Source: Frisingicoccus sp009929615 (GTDB taxonomy: Bacteria; Bacillota; Clostridia; Lachnospirales; Lachnospiraceae). Taken from it: a stretch of DNA of 47,755 nucleotides. Made by a program: the position numbers and the translations under genes. The stretch lies in the NCBI GenBank assembly GCA_028692275.1, contig JAQUXR010000019.1, positions 1 to 47,755 of the forward strand, in the 5' to 3' direction. Below the pieces are notes generated by a model. That model made no database searches. It was not told where the DNA came from and was given only the letters and a program-made list of their open reading frames with translations. Positions 41,223 through 47,755 of this stretch are shown one piece after another; positions within the stretch are counted from its first letter, which is position 1, and the number at the start of each line of letters is the position of its first letter.

Positions 41223-42499
41223 ATCCCTTCCTCCAGGCTCAATGCCGCCGCTTCCAACTTCTTTCTATGAATCAATGGATTCCCGGTAAGGACAAGCTGC
41301 CCTTCTACTTCTGGGGATGCCATGTAAGAACCTTCTTCTAAGACTCTGTCCGGATACCCTGTCGATTCCTTAAAGACAAAAATCGGATTAAGCTTAATCT
41401 CCCCATCTTCAAAACCAACAACTTCCGTAATCTCCGTTACCCGGCGACTTTTATCACGAAGTCGTTCTAACTGAATAATAATATCGATAGCTGAAGCAAT
41501 CTGCTTTCTTATGGCAATCAGCGGAATATCCGTTCCCATTAAAACCATGGTTTCCAGCCGGCTGAGCATCTCCTCCGGTGAACCTGAATGCCCTGTCGAG
41601 ATTGAGCCATCATGACCACTGGACATGGCCTGAATCATATCCACACTTTCTGCTCCACGAACTTCACCTACACATATTCTATCAGGCCTCATCCTCATCG
41701 CACTCTTTATCAAATCCCGAATTGTTACCTGATGCTCGCCATCCGCTGTTGCATTCCTCGCTTCCAGTTTAACCAGATTCTCAATATTATGTATCTGAAG
41801 TTCTGCCGAATCTTCAATGGTTATAACCCTTTCATCCCGCGGAACATAATCCATCAGTGCATTCAGCATTGTCGTCTTCCCTGTCCCTGTTCCACCTGAG
41901 ATAAAGATATTATATTTTGCCTGGATAATCTTCTCTAAAAAGGCTGCGGCATCTTCCGTCAGTGCTCCATTAGTTATAAGTTTTTCAATGCTCATAGGCT
42001 CTTCCGGGAACTTTCGTATCGTAAGGATCGGACCATTTAAAGCTACCGGTTTTAATACAACGTTTACCCGGGAGCCATCTGCCAAACGGGCATCTACAAT
42101 AGGTGAAGCTTCGTTTACCTGGCGATTTGCTCCTGCCACAATCTGTTGAATAACATCCTCCAACTTTTCTGCAGATTCAAAGGATTTTGACCATCGATAG
42201 ATATGACCTTCCTTTTCGTAAAAAATATCACCTACACCATTCACCATGATTTCTGTAATCTCTTTATCATCAACAAGCTCCTGAAGTAAATCCAAACGCC
42301 GAACGGCGTTGAAAAGTTCCTGCTTCAGCATTAATTTCTTATAACCGCTCAGATATACTTCCCGCCCCGCCGCGATAATTAGTTTATCTATCTGTATCAT
42401 AATTTCCTCATCAGACCATTCACTGCCCTTTTCTAAAATCCGGAGTAAACTCTCCTGTAAATGTTTTTTCAGTGTCTGATAGGTTTCCTGTTTCTCCAT
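41219..42499 (-). CDS. tadA: Pilus assembly ATPase TadA/CpaF
   Basis: The 426-residue secretion ATPase has Walker A GGTGTGKTT at residues 202-210, an Asp box (TIEDSAELQI), Walker B-region RPDRICVGEVRGAESVDM and the His box (SSGHDGSISTGHSG). The N-terminal helical domain and VDDKEITEIMVNGVGDIFYE are CpaF-typical. It powers pilus extension and possibly retraction. It lies nine bases after the tadZ-like gene and overlaps tadB. Confidence 0.95.
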   Translation of the reverse strand: MEKQETYQTLKKHLQESLLRILEKGSEWSDEEIMIQIDKLIIAAGREVYLSGYKKLMLKQELFNAVRRLDLLQELVDDKEITEIMVNGVGDIFYEKEGHIYRWSKSFESAEKLEDVIQQIVAGANRQVNEASPIVDARLADGSRVNVVLKPVALNGPILTIRKFPEEPMSIEKLITNGALTEDAAAFLEKIIQAKYNIFISGGTGTGKTTMLNALMDYVPRDERVITIEDSAELQIHNIENLVKLEARNATADGEHQVTIRDLIKSAMRMRPDRICVGEVRGAESVDMIQAMSSGHDGSISTGHSGSPEEMLSRLETMVLMGTDIPLIAIRKQIASAIDIIIQLERLRDKSRRVTEITEVVGFEDGEIKLNPIFVFKESTGYPDRVLEEGSYMASPEVEGQLVLTGNPLIHRKKLEAAALSLEEGI

Positions 42500-42508
42500 A
42501 CCGTTCTC

Positions 42509-43378
42509 TCACCCCTCCAATATTTTATCCATCAATTCACTCATCCCCATATATACCGCCATCTCCTTAAACTGCTGTTTCCGCATCTTTCCATCGCTGC
42601 CTTTTCCCCAAATGACACGAATTTCATCGCACCAGAAAAACAACTCCAGATGTTCCGGAAGATGATCAAAAATTAGAAGTATCGTCCTATACCTGCTTTT
42701 TTTCAATTCCTCTTCATAAAAACAATGCCATAAGTCCAATGAAACCTCTTTCATGTCATAGACTGTTCGAAAGCCTCTCACGTAATCCGTTTCACCAACC
42801 GTATACACATAATCACTAATTCTTCGGGGAGTCCCCTGTTCCTGACTACGGTAATAAAACCACTCTTCCAACCCGTCACCCTCAGCTATGTCATCCTTTA
42901 AATTCGTATATTCTGTAAATGGCAGAATCAATACTTCTCCCTTTTCTCTTTCAGCCTCTGCAATATCAATACTTCTATACTCAGCCTCCAATCCACTTTC
43001 TGCACCATATACCCCGATAATCGAAGTATGATGTTTTGCTTGTTCTCCTAACAGTTCTAATAAGCTTTCATAAACCTTACGTGCTGACTGATACTTCTGA
43101 ATCGCTGGAAAATACTCAAACTTCTTACTATCATCCTCTAATAGAATGACTCTGCATCCTGAAAACCCACGGTAACTTTCAATACATTCCAAGTCCGGAA
43201 TATCTTCCAGCGCCCTGCCTGAAACGAGCAAAACGTCTGGGTGCTCATTCATACAGGTCTCAATACTGGTGCTTGTTTTAATCCGCCATAAAAATCCCGG
43301 ATGCCTGTTCAAATATATCGCCAGACGTTTTAAATACACTGGCTCTATATCACATATATATAATTGTCTGCTAAGCAT
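42509..43378 (-). CDS. TadZ/CpaE-like protein with degenerate P-loop
   Basis: The first gene of the Tad operon encodes 289 residues. The N-terminal ~100 resemble a receiver-like fold (LYICDIEPVYLKRLAIYL, PDVLLVSG, VILLEDDSKKF). The rest sits where TadZ has its MinD/ParA-type ATPase, but the segment IIGVYGAESGLEAEY stands in place of the GKT-type nucleotide loop. Phosphate-binding Lys residues are therefore missing and it probably does not hydrolyse ATP. The call rests on position and layout. GGAGG is five bases before the ATG at 43378; a GTG at 43384 overlaps that site. Confidence 0.68.
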   Translation of the reverse strand: MLSRQLYICDIEPVYLKRLAIYLNRHPGFLWRIKTSTSIETCMNEHPDVLLVSGRALEDIPDLECIESYRGFSGCRVILLEDDSKKFEYFPAIQKYQSARKVYESLLELLGEQAKHHTSIIGVYGAESGLEAEYRSIDIAEAEREKGEVLILPFTEYTNLKDDIAEGDGLEEWFYYRSQEQGTPRRISDYVYTVGETDYVRGFRTVYDMKEVSLDLWHCFYEEELKKSRYRTILLIFDHLPEHLELFFWCDEIRVIWGKGSDGKMRKQQFKEMAVYMGMSELMDKILEG

Positions 43379-43516
43379 ACACACCTCCTTAGATTTTCAT
43401 CCTATGACCGGCATAAACTTATATTTCTATACTTGTATTTCGTCTGGGAAAAAGAAAAGAATAAATTAAAAAAGAATATTAAATGTATTATTTATATTAT
43501 AAAAAAGGGGAGATTT

Positions 43517-43532
43517 CATTCAGAACTGAATG
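43517..43532. repeat. 16-base palindrome at the start of the Tad transcript
   Basis: CATTCAG-AA-CTGAATG has perfect seven-base arms. It begins about three bases after the predicted transcript start of the Tad operon, so it may be an operator or a 5' mRNA hairpin. Confidence 0.6.
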
Positions 43533-43541
43533 GATAAGCTG

Positions 43542-43570
43542 ATTATATATGGACTCTGATATTTTGTAAA
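43542..43570 (-). promoter_or_regulatory. Promoter of the Tad operon
   Basis: Minus strand TTTACA (43565-43570), 17 bases, TATAAT (43542-43547). It is the only clear promoter upstream of the ten-gene operon. Confidence 0.75.
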
Positions 43571-43602
43571 GCCTCCGCCGCTCACAATTCATCGGAGGCT
43601 TT
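43568..43602 (-). terminator. Terminator-like hairpin after bofA
   Basis: Minus strand AAAGCCTCCG, 15-base loop, CGGAGGCTTT then ACAAAATA. The stem is strong and the T-run short. It overlaps the -35 box of the Tad promoter. Confidence 0.6.
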
Positions 43603-43677
43603 CGACACATTTTGACTGTTCTTCCGTATCCTTGCTCTTTTTCATCATTTTATCGTAGCTAAAGCTGTCAAACCCTG

Positions 43678-43953
43678 TCAATGAAACATCTGCCAAAATC
43701 CCACACCATAGAGGGCAAGAATTCCCGGAATGCCCAGAAAAGCGGAAACCAGAAAATTTAGCAGGTTCATCCCAACAGGTACGACCACTCCAAACTCTTC
43801 AAATATTATATTTGCCAAACCGATAACCGCCAGACCAAGAGCCCCTCGAAACAGGCATGACAAGACGTATTTGCCCTGATGAAAAATGAGTCCGCCCACA
43901 AAAAAACAAGAGCTTATGATAATAATCATGATTAACAGCTGATTTTGAGTCAT
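43678..43953 (-). CDS. bofA: BofA-family sporulation membrane protein
   Basis: The 91-residue membrane protein has two to three helices and the family end VGMNLLNFLVSAFLGIPGILALYGVGFW. In Bacillus, BofA holds the pro-sigma-K protease SpoIVFB inactive in the forespore membrane. Presence here indicates a spore-forming lineage; in Clostridia the protein can occur without the full pro-sigma-K checkpoint. GAGG lies four bases before the ATG. It follows glgB by 57 bases with no clear terminator, so it may share that transcript. Confidence 0.85.
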   Translation of the reverse strand: MTQNQLLIMIIIISSCFFVGGLIFHQGKYVLSCLFRGALGLAVIGLANIIFEEFGVVVPVGMNLLNFLVSAFLGIPGILALYGVGFWQMFH

Positions 43954-44010
43954 AACGCCTCACCACAACTTTGATTATTAAAACATACGCTCTTGTTTTG
44001 AAAGATATGT

Positions 44011-46044
44011 CTATCCTTTATTTTTTACCGGAGTTTTTCTGGAAGGCACTCCCTTCCCTCTTGTTTTTCCTTTTTTTCCAACAGACTGTTTCCCATAGGA
44101 CTTGTTCCCGCTGGTTCTGCCCGGCTGTTTTGACTGTGCCGGTTTACAATCAAAAGCAAATACAACCATACCAAAAGCTGGCAAATCATATTGAATCGAA
44201 TGCTTCTGAAAATCCCATTTAACAGGTTCTGCCATTATAGGTTTTTCATTCAGCATGTTCATACCACCGTACTCTTCCCGGCTGTTATTGAATACTTCTG
44301 TATAGATTCCCGGATAGGGCACACCCGAGCGGAATCCCTCGTAAACCACCGGTGAAAAATTGAAATGAAATAAAAGACAGTTTTTACCATTCTTGGTCAT
44401 ACGACAGAATGTAATCATATTTCTCTCGGTATCTCCGCCATTGATCCACATGAAGCCCTGTTTATTATCATCCAATTCATAAAGTGCTCTCTGTTCACGA
44501 TAAAAATGCAGTAAATCCCGGTAATAATTATTCAGCTGACGGTGAGCCGTTTCATTATCCAGTAAAAACCAGTCAATACTCCGCTCCTCACTCCACTCTC
44601 TGATTTGAGCGAAGTCCTGCCCCATAAAAAGAAGTTTCTTTCCCGGGTGAGCCATCATAAAACCATAGGCCGCCCGCAGATTTCCAAACTTTTCTTCCGG
44701 TTCCCCCGGCATCTTGCCAATCATGGAGCCCTTCATATGAACGACTTCATCATGGGATAATACCAGAATATACTTTTCACTATAGGCATAAGTAAAACTA
44801 AAGGTTAATTTATTATGGTCAAATTTACGGAAATAAGGGTCGATTTTCATATATTCCAAAAAGTCATTCATCCATCCCATATTCCATTTATAGGTGAATC
44901 CCAAACCGCCTTTTTCTGCCGTTTCTGTAACTTTCGGCCAGGCTGTAGACTCTTCCGCAATCATCATAACCCCCGGACACCTGTGATGAATAATTGAATT
45001 TAAATGTTTTAAAAATTCAACAGCCTCTTTATTCTCCCGGCCGCCTTCATCATTTGGCGTCCACTGGCCTTCCTGACGACCATAGTCCAGATAAAGCATG
45101 GAAGCGACCGCATCCACCCTCAAACCATCTACATGAAACTGCTCCAGCCAGAATAAAGCATTGGCCACCAGAAAATTGCTGATTTCCGGTCGGGTATAAT
45201 TAAAAACATAGGTACCCCAGTCCGGATGTTCACCCTTCTTAGGGTCCGGATGTTCATAAAGAGGTGTTCCATCAAATCGGGCAAGACCATGCTCATCCTT
45301 TGGAAAATGTGCCGGAACCCAGTCTAAAATAACACCAATCCCTTGGCTGTGCATATAGTCAACAAAAAACATAAAGTCTTCCGGTGTTCCATATCTTGAG
45401 GTAGGTGCATAATATCCCGTCACCTGATAGCCCCATGAAGCATCCAATGGATGTTCTGCTATCCCCATCAGCTCCACATGGGTATATCCCATGTAATTCG
45501 CATATTCTGCCAATTCCTTTGCCAGACGGCGATAACCCAGAAAACCATTATTCTCCCCGTCAAAACTTTTTTTCCATGAACCCAGATGGACCTCGTACAC
45601 GGCCATTGGCTGATTTGTTTCATGAACCTCTGTTTTTCTTGCCTGCCAGTCCTCGTCCGCCCAGTGATATTCCCTTATATTTGTAACAACAGAAGCATTT
45701 TCCGGACGAACCTGGCATAAATTTCCATAAGGATCCGCCTTATAAAAACGTTCGCCCTGCTGGGTTTCAATGACATATTTATAAAGTTCACCTTTCCCAA
45801 CACCTGGCACAAAAACATCATAGATTCCTGAATCCTCCACAGGTTTCATAGGATTTTTTTCCATATTCCATCCATTAAAATCGCCCACAACTGAAACAGA
45901 AGCCGCGTTTGGTGCCCAAACAGCAAAATAAGTGCCTGTTTCACCATCCTCTTCTGCAATATGAGCTCCCAGCTTCTGATATATCTCATAATGCCGCCCT
46001 AATTTAAACAGATAATTATCAAACCCCGTAATCCTATGTTCCAT
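44011..46044 (-). CDS. glgB: 1,4-alpha-glucan branching enzyme with basic C-terminal tail
   Basis: The 677-residue GH13 enzyme adds alpha-1,6 branches to glycogen. An N-terminal CBM48 (TYFAVWAPNAASVSVVGDFN) precedes the barrel, which shows the nucleophile Asp in GLRVDAVASMLYLDY, the acid Glu in MMIAEESTAW and VLSHDEVVHMKGS. The last ~45 residues are an added tail rich in Lys, Arg, Ser and Gly (KQPGRTSGNKSYGKQSVGKK and on), not part of the usual fold. GAGGGG precedes the ATG, ten bases after the amylase stop, so it is in one operon with the GH13 amylase. Confidence 0.95.
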   Translation of the reverse strand: MEHRITGFDNYLFKLGRHYEIYQKLGAHIAEEDGETGTYFAVWAPNAASVSVVGDFNGWNMEKNPMKPVEDSGIYDVFVPGVGKGELYKYVIETQQGERFYKADPYGNLCQVRPENASVVTNIREYHWADEDWQARKTEVHETNQPMAVYEVHLGSWKKSFDGENNGFLGYRRLAKELAEYANYMGYTHVELMGIAEHPLDASWGYQVTGYYAPTSRYGTPEDFMFFVDYMHSQGIGVILDWVPAHFPKDEHGLARFDGTPLYEHPDPKKGEHPDWGTYVFNYTRPEISNFLVANALFWLEQFHVDGLRVDAVASMLYLDYGRQEGQWTPNDEGGRENKEAVEFLKHLNSIIHHRCPGVMMIAEESTAWPKVTETAEKGGLGFTYKWNMGWMNDFLEYMKIDPYFRKFDHNKLTFSFTYAYSEKYILVLSHDEVVHMKGSMIGKMPGEPEEKFGNLRAAYGFMMAHPGKKLLFMGQDFAQIREWSEERSIDWFLLDNETAHRQLNNYYRDLLHFYREQRALYELDDNKQGFMWINGGDTERNMITFCRMTKNGKNCLLFHFNFSPVVYEGFRSGVPYPGIYTEVFNNSREEYGGMNMLNEKPIMAEPVKWDFQKHSIQYDLPAFGMVVFAFDCKPAQSKQPGRTSGNKSYGKQSVGKKGKTRGKGVPSRKTPVKNKG

Positions 46045-46054
46045 AACAATCCCC

Positions 46055-47401
46055 TCATTTCACTTGATAAACCCGGCCATCGTGAGCTTCTATCTTCAAA
46101 TGAACTCTTCCATTTTCCGCAGGAATTACCTCGCCGGATATTAAATCGCAAAGCAGATTTCCTTCCACTGGAAGTGCAATGTCCACCTCTGAAGCCGAAT
46201 CATCATTATTCAATGCTGCCACACAGGCCTTTCCCTGCCAGCAGCGGCTATATACATATTGACGATTTGTCAATAAAAGCTCGATATGTTCCCCATAAAT
46301 TAATTCTTCTCTTGAAGTGCGGATATCCGCAAGCTGTTTTATCAGCCTGGTCACACTGGTTTCCGTCATTTCAGAAAGATTTATCTGCGGACGTAATGGT
46401 GCATCACTGCCATCATTTTTACAGCCCTCAATTTCAAATTCCGAACCATAATACACGGATGGAATCCCCTGAATCGTATATAAAAACACATATACCGGAA
46501 CCAAATCCTGCTTACAGGAAAGCTTGCTGGCAATACGATTAACATCATGGTTGTCTACAAAATTATATAAAACAGCTCCACGACATAGCCCGTATTCGCC
46601 AAACAGCCGTCGAAGCGTATGTGCCATCTCAAAATAATTATGACTGTTATGTGCCGAATAAATGCCCTTATGCAGTTCATAATTCGTGACAGAATGAAGC
46701 ATACCATCTCCAACCCATTGGCTGTAATCACCATGGATAACTTCACCCATCAGCCAGAAATCTTCCTTCATCTGCGCTGTTTCCCAACGTAGCCGTCTCA
46801 TAAAATCAAAGTCCAGCACATCTGCACAGTCCAGCCGGATACCATCGATATCAAAGGTTTCTACCCAGAACCTCACAATATTCATGAGTTCATCCACTAC
46901 CTGAGGATTTCTCAAATTCAATCTTGGAAGCTGGGGATATCCTCTCCAGGATTCATACCAGAAAGGGTCGCCCAATGGACTGGTTCCCTCAAAATTCACC
47001 TGACAGTACCAGTCTTTTCCCCATGAGTCCCATTTCTGTTCCTGAAGATTTTTAAAGGCAGGAAAATCTCTTCCTGTGTGGTTAAACACGCCGTCCACAA
47101 CGACTTTAATACCCTGGGCATGACACGTCTTGACCCACTGGCCAAACCCCTCATTATTACCAAGTCGCCGGTCCACAAGACGGTAATCCTTTGTATCATA
47201 ACCATGGCTTCCGGACTCAAACAAGGGCCCAATATAGACCGCATTGCAACCAAGTTCCTGCATATGGTCTATCCATTCATTGCCAACAGCAAAATAAGGG
47301 GTGCTCTCATTGTAAAAAAGGGGCCCTGAATCATTCAATTCAGGTGCCCCACAAAGACCCAGGGGATAAATGTGATAAAAAATTCTATCCTCAAATAACA
47401 T
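46055..47401 (-). CDS. GH13 alpha-amylase family enzyme (maltodextrin-acting)
   Basis: The 448-residue intracellular glycosidase has no signal peptide. Conserved regions are VVVDGVFNHTGRDF (region I), GIRLDCADV (nucleophile Asp), WLMGEVIHGDY (acid Glu) and FVDNHDVNR (region IV). It resembles neopullulanase/cyclomaltodextrinase-type enzymes without their N-terminal domain, and probably acts on maltodextrins or glycogen branches. GGAGG lies nine bases before the ATG, which overlaps the stop of the small upstream gene by one base (TAATG). Exact specificity is not readable. Confidence 0.9.
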   Translation of the reverse strand: MLFEDRIFYHIYPLGLCGAPELNDSGPLFYNESTPYFAVGNEWIDHMQELGCNAVYIGPLFESGSHGYDTKDYRLVDRRLGNNEGFGQWVKTCHAQGIKVVVDGVFNHTGRDFPAFKNLQEQKWDSWGKDWYCQVNFEGTSPLGDPFWYESWRGYPQLPRLNLRNPQVVDELMNIVRFWVETFDIDGIRLDCADVLDFDFMRRLRWETAQMKEDFWLMGEVIHGDYSQWVGDGMLHSVTNYELHKGIYSAHNSHNYFEMAHTLRRLFGEYGLCRGAVLYNFVDNHDVNRIASKLSCKQDLVPVYVFLYTIQGIPSVYYGSEFEIEGCKNDGSDAPLRPQINLSEMTETSVTRLIKQLADIRTSREELIYGEHIELLLTNRQYVYSRCWQGKACVAALNNDDSASEVDIALPVEGNLLCDLISGEVIPAENGRVHLKIEAHDGRVYQVK

Positions 47402-47652
47402 TAATCAAAATCCTCCGGAAGCAATGTAAACATACTCGCCTCTTTATATGCGTTATCAAGAACTGTCATAAACAGATTCTTCATATTTCGTTTTTCAAGA
47501 TTTACAACCGCTTCATCCACGACTGCCATAACTTCTTCGTAATTGACATCTTCATCGGACATCATCTTCTTTTCAAATATCTCTCGCAGAGTTACCATCC
47601 GCACTTCATCAGAGATATCATACCCCCGACAGACTGTCCGAAAACTCAGCAT
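47401..47652 (-). CDS. Small helical protein of unknown function upstream of the amylase
   Basis: I do not recognise this 83-residue acidic, helical peptide (EVMAVVDEAVVNLEKRNMKN, ending LPEDFD). It has no membrane segment. Its stop overlaps the amylase start (TAATG), suggesting translational coupling. The ATG at 47652 has no clear ribosome site; the frame is open about 12 codons further back to a TAG, so the start is uncertain and it could be the tail of a decayed gene. No function is proposed. Confidence 0.5.
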   Translation of the reverse strand: MLSFRTVCRGYDISDEVRMVTLREIFEKKMMSDEDVNYEEVMAVVDEAVVNLEKRNMKNLFMTVLDNAYKEASMFTLLPEDFD

Positions 47653-47755
47653 TTCAAACGAATACCAGCTATTTTGCAGCCTGATTTTCTAAATTTTATT
47701 TTCATTGAAAACTGAATAAATCACACGTGAAAATGTTGGAACTTTTGTGCTTATA

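Larger units (their letters stand above)
43379..43677. other. 299-base intergenic region between the Tad operon and bofA
   Basis: No gene is seen. It contains the bofA-side terminator, the Tad promoter whose -35 overlaps that terminator, a 16-base palindrome at about +3 of the Tad transcript and an AT-rich leader of about 155 bases with a T-rich run before the tadZ-like ribosome site. Confidence 0.7.

Noticed and set aside
1..47755. CRISPR arrays, tRNA/rRNA genes, prophage or defence cassettes
   Set aside because: No regularly spaced repeats, no tRNA-like cloverleaf or rRNA sequence, and no recognisable phage or defence genes were seen; smaller non-coding RNAs cannot be excluded by eye.

Overview
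This 47.8 kb window looks like chromosome of a spore-forming, low-to-medium GC anaerobe of the Clostridia, most likely a Lachnospiraceae gut bacterium. The grounds are: a BofA-type sporulation gene; an acyl-CoA dehydrogenase/EtfBA/FAD-hydroxyacid dehydrogenase operon of the kind found in butyrate and lactate metabolism; family II pyrophosphatases with CBS/DRTGG inserts; S-box and TPP riboswitches; a Tad pilus locus containing the DUF5702, Flp1-like and DUF6382/FHA proteins I associate with this family; strong GGAGG ribosome sites; and sigma-A promoters. The genus cannot be fixed from sequence reading alone. Nearly all genes lie on the minus strand; only dinB, the TSCPD gene with murG, one orphan kinase and a transposase tail lie on plus.

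Layout. 1-212: tail of an IS3-like transposase and a probable element end. 248-820: small membrane protein. 905-4342: TPP-riboswitch operon tenA-thiZ-thiX-thiY for thiamine-precursor salvage. 4346-5835: GT2 glycosyltransferase and a lone moaC. 5934-11545: FCD/GntR regulator, FAD-linked hydroxyacid dehydrogenase, acyl-CoA dehydrogenase, etfB and etfA, with a promoter and a repressor-type operator visible. 11549-23410: housekeeping genes (proS, an RluA-type pseudouridine synthase, a two-component system, metK behind an S-box, murA, yfhO, aroK, dinB). 23435-33748: flavin reductase, two tandem regulated pyrophosphatases, pgi, a membrane protein, mtnN, a TSCPD protein, murG, a bacterial glycerol-1-phosphate dehydrogenase and a HIT protein. 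33983-34666: a sensorless histidine kinase. 34672-43570: a complete ten-gene Tad pilus operon read right to left from a promoter at 43542-43570. 43678-47652: bofA, glgB, a GH13 amylase and a small unknown protein.

How the genes work together. The thi operon imports and trims a pyrimidine precursor but has no de novo synthesis genes nearby. The Etf operon can pass electrons between two flavin dehydrogenases encoded beside it. metK and mtnN make and recycle S-adenosylmethionine products; pgi, glgB and the amylase serve hexose and glycogen metabolism; murA, murG, aroK and YfhO serve envelope and precursor synthesis. The Tad operon is the main accessory system. It carries an unlisted 55-residue Flp1-like pilin, three pilin-like proteins sharing one processing motif, one of them with duplicated Cys/His motifs, a TadC-like protein with a large N-terminal insertion, a TadZ-like protein with no usable P-loop, and an FHA protein.

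I saw no rRNA, tRNA, CRISPR array, prophage or recognisable defence island.
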